Assembly (NCBI GenBank): GCA_016708465.1
Contig: JADJFT010000001.1
Location: forward strand, 248,001 to 312,000
Source: Rhodanobacteraceae bacterium
GTDB lineage: Bacteria; Pseudomonadota; Gammaproteobacteria; Xanthomonadales; Ahniellaceae
DNA: 64,000 bases
Direction of reading: 5' to 3'
Position numbers and translations under genes: made by a program. The notes under the pieces were generated by a model that worked only from the letters and a program-made list of their open reading frames with translations, was not told where the DNA came from and ran no database searches. Shown one piece after another: positions 46,288 through 55,345 of the stretch. Position 1 is the first letter of the stretch, and the number at the start of each line of letters is the position of its first letter.

Positions 46288-46908
46288 TCACGGTGCCCGC
46301 AGCCCGGCGGCTGCGAAACGGACGAAATGTTCGGCAGCAGTGCGTCGGTGCTGCTCGTCGGTGATGCCGACGGGCTTCTTGATCATGCCGAAATCGGACA
46401 TCGCATAGGTGAGTGCGCCGCTGACGAAATCGAGGCGCCAATACAACGCGTCTTTCGATAAATGCGGAAGTAGATGCGCGATAACTTTTGCGAATTCCTT
46501 GAGCACGTGACCGTAGTTATCGGACACGAAGCGGCGCAGACGTTGGTCATGTTCGGCGAACGCATGCGCCAACAAGCGCACGAAGGACGATCCGCCACCG
46601 CGATCGGAGGCAAGTGACAGCGCCGGCTGCACGAATGCCTCAAGTACTGATTCGAGTGTCGGTTGACGCGTGCTTTTGACCTTGTCGAGCGCCGCCATTC
46701 GTGCGCCAGTGAGATCGTCGAGACGACGCTTGAACAACTCGTTGATCAAGTTTTCTTTGGAGCCGAAGTGATAGTTCACTGCAGCCAAATTGACGTTGGC
46801 AGCCGACGTCACCTGGCGTAGCGACGCGCCGGCGAAACCGGACTTCGCAAACAGGTCTTCGGCGGCGCTGAGGATGCGTTCTTTGGTCGAGAAATGGGGA
46901 TTAATCAC
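46288..46908 (-). CDS. TetR family regulator, PsrA-like
   Basis: Repressor of 206 residues heading the fadN-fadA operon. The helix-turn-helix is in ILSAAEDLFAKSGFAGASLR then QVTSAANVNLAAVNYHFGSK; ENLINELFKRRLDD follows. The C-terminal domain (AFVQPALSLASDRGGGSSFV, YGHVLKEFAKVIAHLLPHLS) matches PsrA/FadR-type regulators that release DNA on binding long-chain acyl-CoA or fatty acid. GTG 46908 is the apparent start; the ribosome site is poor. A strong palindrome lies 60-85 bases upstream, suggesting autoregulation of the operon. Ligand and targets are inferred. Confidence 0.87.
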   Translation of the reverse strand: MINPHFSTKERILSAAEDLFAKSGFAGASLRQVTSAANVNLAAVNYHFGSKENLINELFKRRLDDLTGARMAALDKVKSTRQPTLESVLEAFVQPALSLASDRGGGSSFVRLLAHAFAEHDQRLRRFVSDNYGHVLKEFAKVIAHLLPHLSKDALYWRLDFVSGALTYAMSDFGMIKKPVGITDEQHRRTAAEHFVRFAAAGLRAP

Positions 46909-46968
46909 GGAGGAGTGCCTGGTCGACAGAGGAAAAGCGGGGCCAGGAAGTCGATGCGTGCAGCTCGC

Positions 46969-46994
46969 TCGAACGCTTCAAACAGGCGTTCGAA
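46969..46994. promoter_or_regulatory. Palindromic operator upstream of the PsrA-like regulator
   Basis: Perfect inverted repeat TCGAACGC-N9-GCGTTCGA (46969-46993). Overlapping it, TTCAAAC-AGGC-GTTCGAA (46977-46994) matches the PsrA-type box CAAAC-N4-GTTTG with one mismatch. Position between the glycosyltransferase gene and the regulator fits an autoregulatory operator. Confidence 0.6.
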
Positions 46995-47018
46995 TACTAG
47001 CGACGGAGTGGCTATGCG

Positions 47019-48662
47019 TCAACCTTGGAAAGCTTTGTCGCGCCGCAGTTGCTTCAGCAATCGCGGCAGGTCGCTAAGCATGTCCATCGGGGCTGGCGTA
47101 CGGCCGCTGATTCGATAACTGGCGCTGGATTGGGTCTGCAATTCCGTCATCGCTGGCGTAGCAACCGAAACAGCGTGGCGCAACGTTTGCGCGAGTCCGG
47201 GCACGCCCAGCCGAGCCGCAATTGCATCGATGAGGTTCAGCATCTCTGGCGTTAGCGTGTCGCTCCGACCCGAGTAACGGATCTCGCCGCTGAGGTGCAT
47301 CTCGATTTCGTTCGCGGCGACGATCATCAAGACCTCGGCGGCGGGCGTCGTGAGTTCGCCGAGCCTATCCAGGCGATGTGCTGCGGCCGAGGATTCATGC
47401 AGCGTGTAATCATGTACCAGTCGTTCGACCGGGCTATCGCGGCCACCAAGCAGGACTTCGATTTGGGTGATTGCCGCCTGTGGTCCGGCGTCGATCGGCG
47501 GACAATGCGTGTACAACGCGTGCAACAGCCCGGCCGCGACCACCTGAATGCGCAAGCGGTAGCGCAACAGGATGCCCGCAGTACCAATGAGGTGATTCAG
47601 AAATGGTCGTCCGCATGGCCGGTAACCAGCGTTCATCACCATCTGCGCGCGTGCACACGCATTGGACAGGCTAATCAGGTCGGCCGCGGAGTATCCGAGT
47701 TGCTGGGCGAGATCGAGCAGTTCCGAACGTGTATGCACCAATTCCCGTGGATGCATCGGTTCGAGCAATTCCGACAATGACTGCGCCGACGGCCGAACCG
47801 GATCGACCCGTGACACGTGATGTTCGAGAAACGAACGGACGCCGCCAAAGGAGCGGGCGTCGTCAATGACGTTCCATTTCTGCGCGAACGCAGCGATGCT
47901 GGCCTCAGCCTCACGCAAATTCCAACGCGAGCGCAGCAATGGCAAATCGTCGAGGGTGTAGGGCGCGAACGCGAGGTAGGTCAAGCGTGCGGCCGGTTCG
48001 AACCAGCATTCGAAGCCGAGTTCGCGCGCGACCAAGGCGGTGTCGATGTGTTCGTGTACGCAACTGATCGCGGGATCGAACATGCGCGAATCGTCGAGCA
48101 GTTCGCGTCGAATCAACATGCCATGGAATTCAGCGAAGTCGCAGCGGCGTCGTTCCAGAACTTCGTGCTCCGGGTCGGCATTCATCAAGTAATGAGACTC
48201 GTCAAGCACGCGACGCTCGGATTCCGCATGTTCAATGATGAGTCCACCAGCCATATGGATGCGGGGACGGCGGATGCCGTCACTCCACAAGTACAACGGT
48301 GCGACGATGCCGGCACCAGTCTCGTCGGCGCAGCGAACCAAGGCATCCAACCAACCCGGTTCGACGGTCACATCGTTATCGAGAAACATCACAAAGTCGC
48401 CGATGACGTCACCGACGATGCGGCGTCGTGCAACTTGCGGCCACATGGGTTCATCGAAACAATGCAACTCGAATTGGCCAGCCTCGGCCCGCGCTCTCAG
48501 TTCGGCGCGCAATTGACTCGGTGATTGCACGTCGAGATAGAGGAATTGAAACGGCTGTGAGGTATTCGCGAGCACGCTGTCGATTGCGGACAGCGTGAGC
48601 GCGTGCCGTTCGCGCACTGTCATCACCACAGTGACCCGACATGAGGCGGGCGATTCACTCAT
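47019..48662 (-). CDS. Family 2 glycosyltransferase fused to a helical HD/DUF6817-like domain
   Basis: A 547-residue two-part protein. Residues about 8-270 are a GT-A glycosyltransferase: VTVVMTVRERHALTLSAIDS, acidic metal motif FVMFLDNDVTVEPGWLDALV, and acceptor region SCVHEHIDTALVARELGFEC. Residues about 330-480 are an all-helical domain with GYRPCGRPFLNHLIGTAGIL, LLRYRLRIQVVAAGLLHALY and THCPPID, which recalls degenerate HD-hydrolase domains of the DUF6817 group (N-x-L at the first His position, LLHALY at the second). Its start lies within the end of ppsA, so both are on one mRNA. The sugar donor and acceptor cannot be inferred. Confidence 0.78.
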   Translation of the reverse strand: MSESPASCRVTVVMTVRERHALTLSAIDSVLANTSQPFQFLYLDVQSPSQLRAELRARAEAGQFELHCFDEPMWPQVARRRIVGDVIGDFVMFLDNDVTVEPGWLDALVRCADETGAGIVAPLYLWSDGIRRPRIHMAGGLIIEHAESERRVLDESHYLMNADPEHEVLERRRCDFAEFHGMLIRRELLDDSRMFDPAISCVHEHIDTALVARELGFECWFEPAARLTYLAFAPYTLDDLPLLRSRWNLREAEASIAAFAQKWNVIDDARSFGGVRSFLEHHVSRVDPVRPSAQSLSELLEPMHPRELVHTRSELLDLAQQLGYSAADLISLSNACARAQMVMNAGYRPCGRPFLNHLIGTAGILLRYRLRIQVVAAGLLHALYTHCPPIDAGPQAAITQIEVLLGGRDSPVERLVHDYTLHESSAAAHRLDRLGELTTPAAEVLMIVAANEIEMHLSGEIRYSGRSDTLTPEMLNLIDAIAARLGVPGLAQTLRHAVSVATPAMTELQTQSSASYRISGRTPAPMDMLSDLPRLLKQLRRDKAFQG

Positions 48663-51065
48663 GCCCGGTTCCGCCCTTGCGATGCTTGGCGAGGCGCAAC
48701 CAGGTATCGACCACCGTATCCGGATTCAGTGATACCGACTCAATACCCTGATCCATCAGCCATTCGGCGAGATCGGGGTGGTCGCTGGGTCCCTGGCCGC
48801 AGATGCCAATGTACTTGCCACGCGCGCGGCAGGCTTGAATGGCCATCGACAACAGCGCCTTGACCGCGCCATCACGCTCGTCGAACAGATCAGCGACCAG
48901 CGCCGAGTCCCGGTCAATACCGAGCGTGAGCTGGGTCAGGTCGTTCGAGCCAATCGAGAAGCCATCGAAATAATCGAGGAACTGGTCAGCGAGCAATGCA
49001 TTCGACGGCAGTTCACACATCATGATCAGCTTAAGCTCGTCCTTGCCGCGTTCGAGCCCGTTCCTTGCCAGCACTTCAACGACGCGCCGAGCTTCATCGA
49101 CGGTACGCACGAACGGAATCATGACCCAGGCATTGGTCAGACCCATTTCTTCGCGCACCTTTTTCATGGCACGGCATTCCAGCGCGAAGCAGTCGGCAAA
49201 GTCGGCCGACACATAACGGCTGGCACCGCGGAAACCGATCATCGGATTCTCTTCATGCGGTTCGTAACGCTTGCCGCCGATCAGGTTCGCATACTCATTC
49301 GACTTGAAATCTGAAAGACGCACGATCACCGGATTGGGCGCAAAGGCCGCAGTTAAGGTGGCGATGCCTTCGGCAAGGCGGTCGATGTAGAACTGAACCG
49401 GATCGGCATATCCGGCCATCCGCGCGTCAATCAATTTCTTTGTTGCGGCGTCTTGGTGGGCATAGTTCAACAATGCCTTCGGATGCACGCCGATGTGACT
49501 ATTGATGATCATTTCGAGACGGGCGAGGCCGACGCCAGCATTCGGCAATTGCGCGAAGTCGAAGGCACGTTCGGGATTCGCAACGTTCATCATGATCTTC
49601 AGTGGCGCTGGCGGCATCTGGTCGAGATCAGCGGTGATGCGTTCAAATGCGAGTTGGCCGTCATAGATGAAGCCAGTGTCACCTTCGGCGCAGGACACCG
49701 TGACATCGTGTCCGTCGGGAATGGAGTCGATCGCGTTGCCGCAACCAACGACTGCCGGCACACCCAATTCGCGCGCGATGATTGCCGCATGACAGGTGCG
49801 GCCGCCGCGGTTGGTCACGATCGCAGAAGCGCGCTTCATGATCGGCTCCCAATCCGGATCGGTCATGTCGGCGACCAGTACATCGCCGGGCTGCAGCTTA
49901 TTCATTTCGCTGATCGAGCGAATCACACGCGCTTTGCCGGCGCCAATTTTGTGACCGATCGAACGCCCTTCGCATAGCAATGGGCCCTTGCCGCTGAGGT
50001 GGAAACGCTCGAGTTGCGTGGCACGATCGCGTGATTTCACCGTTTCTGGCCGCGCTTGCACGATGAACAACTTGCCGGTGATGCCGTCCTTCGCCCATTC
50101 CACATCCATCGGGCGCCCATAATGTTGCTCGATCACCAGCGCCTGTTTCGACAATTCCTGCACATCGGCATCGGAGATCGAGAAGCGGTTCTGCAACTCC
50201 AATGGCGTGGCCTCCGTCAACACGCGCTCGCCAGGCTGGTTCGAATAGACCATGCGAATCTGCTTTGAACCGAGTTGGCGGCGCAGGATGGCGGGTTTAC
50301 CTGCGCGCAGCGTGGGTTTGTAGACGTAGAACTCGTCCGGATTGACTGCGCCTTGCACCACAGTTTCGCCGAGGCCATAACTCGCGGTCACGAATACGGC
50401 ATCGCGGAAACCGGATTCAGTATCGAGCGTGAACAACACACCGGAAGCGCCGATGTCCGAGCGCACCATCAATTGCACACCCGCCGACAGCGCAACGTCT
50501 TCATGCTTGAAGCCGTGATGCACGCGGTAGGTGATCGCACGATCGTTGTAGAGCGAAGCGAAAACTTGCTTAACCCGAAGAAGCACATCGTCGATACCGA
50601 CGACATTCAGATAGGTTTCCTGCTGTCCTGCGAATGATGCGTCGGGCAGGTCCTCCGCCGTGGCCGATGAGCGCACGGCGACGCTCACGTCAGCCGTGCG
50701 TCCGGAGCCTACTGAAGCGCTATTGTCGGTACAGAGCTGGTCGTAGGCCGCACGGATCGCGGCATCAAGTTGTGCTGTCAGTGGGGTATCGATGACCCAA
50801 CCACGAATCTCGGCACCTGCCTTCGCGAGTGCATCGACATCTTCCGTGTCCAGCGTCGCCAACTTGGCGAAGATGCGTGCCTTGAGACCACTTTTTGATC
50901 CAAGAACTCACGGAACGCATGCGCCGTGGTCGCGAAGCCGCCAGGAACCGACACACCAAGCGCGGTTAGGTGGCCGATCATTTCACCGAGCGACGCATTC
51001 TTTCCTCCGACTTGTGCAAGATCGGACAGACGCAAACGATCGAGCCAAAGCACGTGGTCGGTCAT
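48655..51065 (-). CDS. ppsA: Phosphoenolpyruvate synthase, one frameshift
   Basis: Converts pyruvate and ATP to PEP, AMP and phosphate for gluconeogenesis; about 804 residues. The nucleotide-binding N-terminal part opens LWLDRLRLSDLAQVGGKNAS then LGEMIGHLTALGV. The phosphohistidine domain carries GGRTCHAAIIARELGVPAVV, in which His is the phospho-carrier and the preceding Thr is the regulatory site. The PEP/pyruvate domain has MMCELPSNALLADQFLDYFD and GSNDLTQLTLGIDRDSALV. The frame breaks in a T5 run (50892-50896); a sixth base restores DQKSGLKARIFAKLATLD. Divergent from ppsR, its regulator, with 134 bases between; the glycosyltransferase follows with overlap. Confidence 0.94.
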
Positions 51066-51199
51066 GGAATTCTCCGGAAGCGAGGGCGGGGCGCCGCAAA
51101 GCGGTGATTTTCAGTGATTGAAAGCGGACCAGCAAGCTTGCATGCACGACGCCGCCCTGCATTGCGTATGCTCAGCCATCTCGCAGATGGGACAATTCG

Positions 51200-52015
51200 A
51201 TGGCGCGCAAGATTTTCTACATCTCGGACGGCACCGGCATCACCGCAGAGACGATTGGACACTCGGTGCTGACGCAGTTTGAAAGTGTGGCATTTGAGAC
51301 CATGCGCATTCCGTTTGTCGACTCGTATGAGAAAGCGCTGGATGCGGCCGAGCGCGTGCGTGTCGGTGGTATCGAGTCTGGCTTGCGCCCGGTCGTCGTG
51401 AACACTGTCGTCGATTCCGATCTGACGCGCGTCCTCGCAGATAGTGGGGCATTGATGCTGGACGTGTTCGCACCGTTCATCGCACCGCTGGAGCTGGAAC
51501 TCGGCACCACGCGCCAGCCGCGCGTCGGCAAGGCACATGGTTTGGTCGACTTCGAACAATACGAGGCACGCATCAATGCGACCAACTACGCGTTGACGCA
51601 CGATGATGGCATCGACTTCAACTACAACGACGCCGATGTCATCTTGGTCGGCGTATCGCGTTCGGGAAAGACGCCAACGTGTTTGTTCATGGCGCTGCAT
51701 TTCGGTATCAAAGCGGCGAATTTTCCACTGACGCCGGACGATCTCGAGTTCGGTGAATTGCCGCGACGCCTAGCGATGCATCGGCACAAACTATTTGCAC
51801 TCACGATTGACCCGCTAAGGCTGCAACAAGTGCGCGAAGCACGCAAGCCAGGCAGTCGTTACGCGACTTTGGAACAGTGTCGACGCGAAGTCACCGAAGC
51901 CGAGAAGATGTTCCGGTGCGAACGACTTCCTCTGTTGAGTACCACGCATACCTCGATCGAGGAGATTGCGAGCAAGGTACTGTCGGCGCTTGGCATCGAG
52001 CGACACCTGTTTTAA
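51200..52015 (+). CDS. ppsR: PEP synthase regulatory protein (kinase/pyrophosphorylase)
   Basis: A 271-residue DUF299 protein that inactivates PEP synthase by ADP-dependent phosphorylation of the Thr beside its catalytic His and reactivates it by phosphate-dependent removal. N-terminus RKIFYISDGTGITAETIGHS; nucleotide loop ADVILVGVSRSGKTPTCLFM; then LTPDDLEFGELPRRL and the late region YATLEQCRREVTEAEKMFRC. Length and motifs match the family fully. Divergent from ppsA, the classical arrangement. The target motif GGRTCH is intact in the neighbouring enzyme. Confidence 0.95.
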   Translation: MARKIFYISDGTGITAETIGHSVLTQFESVAFETMRIPFVDSYEKALDAAERVRVGGIESGLRPVVVNTVVDSDLTRVLADSGALMLDVFAPFIAPLELELGTTRQPRVGKAHGLVDFEQYEARINATNYALTHDDGIDFNYNDADVILVGVSRSGKTPTCLFMALHFGIKAANFPLTPDDLEFGELPRRLAMHRHKLFALTIDPLRLQQVREARKPGSRYATLEQCRREVTEAEKMFRCERLPLLSTTHTSIEEIASKVLSALGIERHLF

Positions 52016-52107
52016 GGCGACAGTGCCGAGGCCGTGTTCCACTATACGCCGCATCGAAGCGTCTGTGCAGGCTGGTCGGATCGGTGCGAATCGGTAACAT
52101 CCAATGC

Positions 52108-52580
52108 ATGACTCCGAGCCTATTGCACACTGCCATCCAACGCCCGAGCCGCTTCGGCTATCTGATGGGCTTGTACGGTGCGAACTATTGGCAGCTCACG
52201 CGCATGTTCGGGCCGCGCGCGCTGGCACTCGGCCGCTATCGTTCGGCCGGATCAGTGGGGTTGCCAGTGATCGTTGACGTGCTGGAGCGCGCGCCGTTCA
52301 CTACCGAGCTGCGCATCAGTTACGAACTGGTCGACGAGTTGACCGGACAGCCAGATCCATCGGCACACGTAAGATTGTTCAGCGACGCGCAATTGGCGGA
52401 AGTGACTGCCTGCTATTTCGGCTCGCGTCTGGAGGATGTGCTCGGACGCAGCGCCCTGCAGCGACGGTTTTTCGGCATCGGCTGCAGATGAATGCATTCT
52501 TCGCGAAGTAGCTGGACTACTTGGAACAATGCGGCCATTCGCGCTTCGGTCTGCACCTCACTGCCAGCTCGTCGAGTTGA
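52108..52580 (+). pseudogene. DUF1249 (YqiB-like) gene with frameshift and in-frame stop
   Basis: The intact part (residues 1-120) has the DUF1249 pattern: GYLMGLYGANYWQLTRMFGP, ELRISYELVDELTG and VRLFSDAQLAEVTACYFGSR. The frame is lost in a T5 run (52468-52472); with one more T the text continues RHRLQMNAFFAK, then a TAG (52509-52511) where relatives have Trp, then LDYLEQCGHSRFGLH to TGA at 52580. One indel plus one G-to-A change is needed to restore it, so this may be true decay or two consensus errors. Function of DUF1249 is unknown. It is rightward, 92 bases after ppsR. Confidence 0.75.
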
Positions 52581-52587
52581 AATGAAG

Positions 52588-52607
52588 AAGGCGCCGTGCG
52601 GCGCCTT
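52588..52607. terminator. Bidirectional terminator hairpin
   Basis: Perfect 8-bp stem AAGGCGCC / GGCGCCTT with loop GTGC, between the convergent DUF1249 and PhnD-like genes. The flanking A and T pairs make the same hairpin on both strands; the U-tracts are short. Confidence 0.65.
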
Positions 52608-52630
52608 CCGATATCGCGTTGCGGCGAAAA

Positions 52631-53446
52631 TTACTTGTAACCGAAGAACCCTTCGAGGACTTTTTCGTCGCCATCGTAATCGGCGCCGCTGGCGGCAATG
52701 AACTGTGTCACGCCAAGTTCTGCCAATACCTCGTAGGCGCCTTGATCCTCATGCAGCTTCAGCAACGCATCCTTGACGGCCTGCTTTGCTTCCGGCGGCA
52801 CGGTCGGTGCGGCCGAAATCGCGGCACCTAGATACTCGGTCGAGGTCGCAATCGGAACGAGGTTAGGATACTGGTCCTTCAGCCAAGTCGGGACAATCGC
52901 TGCATCGGCTTCGCCGGCAAACACGATCTCGACACCATCGCGCCAGCTCTGTGCGGTCGACATCAGGTTAGGCTGACGCACCGGGTCTGGGAATAGTTGC
53001 AACAACATTGCGAAGCCCATGCTCGGCGAGGGCATGGTCACGATGCCCTTGCCGATCAGGCCTTTCAATGTGGTGTTGGTCAGCTGATCGCTGCCGAGAA
53101 TCGTGTAACTGGTGTTCTCGATCGTGCGAGCGATCGGCTCGAACTGAAATCGCTTGGCTCGGAAATCAGTGAAGTGCGCTTCGGCGAACATGAAGTCGAC
53201 CGGCGCGTTCTGGCGCACATCACGCCAGAAGAAGTGGTAATTGCGCGAGGTCACCAAGGTGATCTTGTGCCCGGTGGCCTTGCTCAGATATTCCGCCAGC
53301 GGTTGGTAGACTTCGACCGCACGCTGCACGTTGTAGCTCGGTTCGACCAGCAACGTGTACTCCGCCGCAGCGGCACCTCCGGTAGTCGAAACGCCGAACA
53401 GCGCCAGCAACGCCACCTGCATGCCTTTGTGCAATATCCGATTCAT
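52631..53446 (-). CDS. PhnD/phosphate-type ABC substrate-binding protein (orphan)
   Basis: A 271-residue exported binding protein. The signal peptide is MNRILHKGMQVALLALFGVS with cleavage near AAAA-EYTLLV at about residue 28. The PhnD-like fold shows VEVYQPLAEYLSKATGHKIT, DVRQNAPVDFMFAEAHFTDF, then MPSPSMGFAMLLQLFPDPVR and VFAGEADAAIVPTWLKDQYP. No permease or ATPase gene accompanies it, so it may serve a remote transporter, a sensor kinase or a cyclic-di-GMP receptor system. The ligand (phosphonate, phosphite or other) cannot be read from sequence. Confidence 0.85.
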   Translation of the reverse strand: MNRILHKGMQVALLALFGVSTTGGAAAAEYTLLVEPSYNVQRAVEVYQPLAEYLSKATGHKITLVTSRNYHFFWRDVRQNAPVDFMFAEAHFTDFRAKRFQFEPIARTIENTSYTILGSDQLTNTTLKGLIGKGIVTMPSPSMGFAMLLQLFPDPVRQPNLMSTAQSWRDGVEIVFAGEADAAIVPTWLKDQYPNLVPIATSTEYLGAAISAAPTVPPEAKQAVKDALLKLHEDQGAYEVLAELGVTQFIAASGADYDGDEKVLEGFFGYK

Positions 53447-53549
53447 GGAGCCTCCCTCCTGATGGTCCTGCTATAGCACTAATTTCCAATGCTGCCAACG
53501 CACTAAAGCAACGATTTGTATCGGTTTCTAGGTGGTGGCTTCGATCGCC

Positions 53550-54299
53550 TCATCCACCATGACGACTGGCCCTATCCGGTCCGAGTCGGAGGCTCGTGCC
53601 GGGTGGAACGACTTGGTTCAGCACGGCGAGTGCGGTGGTCTGGCCGCTGCAGGCAATCTCGCCGATGTCGATGCCGTCGCCGTAGAGCCTGTCGCCACTC
53701 CGCCAAACCGTTTCTGTGCCGCCTTGTAGTCGAACCAGCGCGCGCTTGTTGCGACCGAGGAAATGCGTACGTGCGATGATTTCCTGCCCGGGGTAACAGC
53801 CCTTCTTCACACTAAATGCGTCGAATCGTTCGAGTCGCAGCGAATGCGCCAAGTGGCGGCCAGATGCTGTTTCATCGATCAAGACTAGGCCGGCAGCGAT
53901 GAAGCGATCGATTGCATCGATATTAATCACGATGGTTGCGCCACGATCGACCACAGCGAAGTGAAGCCCGTCGATGCCGGTGTCAAGACCTGTTGCCGAG
54001 GCGACGACGCATTTGTCGACATCGAATTCAATGCGCAGCTTGCGTCGAAACACGAGGCGGCGCAGGATGTCGGCCAACTCGTTCCCTCTTTGGAATGGGA
54101 CGAGTAACGACCAATCGTTGACGGTTGTACGAATCACTGCCACGACGAATAACACGCGGCCTTGGGGATTCAGCAATGCCGACCAACGCAGTGTGCCATC
54201 GGCCAGCGCCATCAGATCGGCCGCGAATTGGCTGTGCAGGAAGGGGAGTGCGTCGGCACCCCGAACATTCAAGATTTCGAACAAATTGGTACGTTCCAT
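53550..54299 (-). CDS. ygfZ: Folate-binding Fe-S cluster protein YgfZ
   Basis: A 249-residue tetrahydrofolate-binding protein that supports maintenance or repair of certain Fe-S enzymes. The family signature K-G-C-Y-x-G-Q-E is in DAFSVKKGCYPGQEIIARTH, followed by FLGRNKRALVRLQGG. N-terminus MERTNLFEILNVRGADALPF contains the usual (LxxxGxDAxxFL) folate-fold start. Divergent from the succinate dehydrogenase operon, a logical neighbour because SDH is one of the Fe-S enzymes it could protect. ATG 54299 agrees with family length. Confidence 0.92.
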   Translation of the reverse strand: MERTNLFEILNVRGADALPFLHSQFAADLMALADGTLRWSALLNPQGRVLFVVAVIRTTVNDWSLLVPFQRGNELADILRRLVFRRKLRIEFDVDKCVVASATGLDTGIDGLHFAVVDRGATIVINIDAIDRFIAAGLVLIDETASGRHLAHSLRLERFDAFSVKKGCYPGQEIIARTHFLGRNKRALVRLQGGTETVWRSGDRLYGDGIDIGEIACSGQTTALAVLNQVVPPGTSLRLGPDRASRHGG

Positions 54300-54397
54300 G
54301 CCGCAATTGTGCCTGTATTGCAGACATGCCGCGTCGTCGATCACATCTTCATCCTTGTCGCTGATGCCCCCGGGGCAATAAACTCCGTGGCTCAGCC

Positions 54398-54553
54398 ATG
54401 AAACAACAGCCACTCTCCGAACCCACGCCCGTCGACCCGTCGGCGCCAAAAGTGCCGCCGCCGATCACGCCCGTCGAAATCGGCGGCCGCAAGGGCCCCG
54501 AACCGACGCGCTACGGCGATTGGGAGAAAGATGGGCGTTGTATCGATTTCTAG
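54398..54553 (+). CDS. SDHAF4-like succinate dehydrogenase assembly factor (DUF1674)
   Basis: A 51-residue protein, short enough to be missed by length filters. After a Pro-rich, flexible N-terminus (MKQQPLSEPTPVDPSAPKVP) comes the DUF1674 signature IGGRKGPEPTRYGDWEKDGR and the terminal CIDF. In eukaryotes SDHAF4 binds free flavinylated SdhA and promotes its joining with SdhB; bacterial DUF1674 proteins are homologues. It is placed 30 bases upstream of sdhC and reads in the same direction, as expected for the first gene of the operon. Confidence 0.9.
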   Translation: MKQQPLSEPTPVDPSAPKVPPPITPVEIGGRKGPEPTRYGDWEKDGRCIDF

Positions 54554-54583
54554 GCTCCCCAATGTATCGACCAGGAGAATCCG

Positions 54584-54967
54584 ATGAGCGTGCAACGGCC
54601 GTTGTCGCCCCACCTGCAGGTCTACCAGCTGCAATTGACTTCAACGCTGTCGATCCTGCATCGCATTACCGGGCTTTGGCTGTGCCTTGGATCGATCGCG
54701 CTGATCTGCTGGATCGTGTCGCTAGCGGCTGGTCCAGAAGCCTATGCAGGCTTCGATGATTTTGCGCACGGCTGGGGCGGCAAGGTCGTCGTGGTCGTGT
54801 CGGTATTCGCACTCTGCTATCACCTTGGCAATGGCATCCGTCATTTGTTCTGGGACGCCGGTCGTGGTTTCGATCTGAAAACCACTTATGCCAGCGGCTA
54901 TGCAGTCGTCGCCTTCGCAATCATTGCAACCGGCGGCATACTCTTCCTGCTCGGAGGTGCACGATGA
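54584..54967 (+). CDS. sdhC: Succinate dehydrogenase cytochrome b556 subunit
   Basis: Inner-membrane anchor of complex II, 127 residues. N-terminal RPLSPHLQVYQLQLTSTLSI then LHRITGL carries the quinone-site Ser and Arg. Three helices follow, with heme-axial His in FALCYHLGNGIRHLFWDAGR. The AGGAGA ribosome site precedes ATG 54584. Its stop overlaps the sdhD start by ATGA. Intact. Confidence 0.95.
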   Translation: MSVQRPLSPHLQVYQLQLTSTLSILHRITGLWLCLGSIALICWIVSLAAGPEAYAGFDDFAHGWGGKVVVVVSVFALCYHLGNGIRHLFWDAGRGFDLKTTYASGYAVVAFAIIATGGILFLLGGAR

Positions 54968-55344
54968 GCCTGCGTACGCCGCTCGCTCGCGCCCGTGGCC
55001 TCGGTTCGGCAAAAGACGGTACGCCGCATTGGTGGATGCAGCGCGTCACCGCCGTGTTGCTGGCACCCCTGTCGATTTGGTTCCTGCTCTGCGTCTTGCC
55101 GATGCTGGCTGCCGACTACGCTGACGCCCGTGTTTGGTTGGCGCAACCGCTGAATGCGTTACTGATCCTCGCGTTCGCGCTGGCAGTCATCTATCACGCC
55201 TTGCTGGGTGTGCAGGTAGTGATCGAGGACTACATTCATACCCGCTGGATCGAAGTTGCGCTGCTGACCTCGATTCGCTTGATTGCTTTCCTTGCCGCAC
55301 TCGCGACGTCGCTCGCGATTGTGCGCATCGCCGTAGGAGGCTGA
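54964..55344 (+). CDS. sdhD: Succinate dehydrogenase membrane anchor subunit D
   Basis: Second membrane anchor, 126 residues with three helices. LARARGLGSAKDGTPHWWMQ then RVTAVLLAPL is the standard start, and AVIYHALLGVQVVIEDYIHT contains the heme-ligand His and the quinone-site Asp-Tyr. It overlaps sdhC by four bases and ends one base before the sdhA ATG, with GGAGG in its last codons serving as the sdhA ribosome site. Intact. Confidence 0.94.
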   Translation: MSLRTPLARARGLGSAKDGTPHWWMQRVTAVLLAPLSIWFLLCVLPMLAADYADARVWLAQPLNALLILAFALAVIYHALLGVQVVIEDYIHTRWIEVALLTSIRLIAFLAALATSLAIVRIAVGG

Positions 55345-55345
55345 C

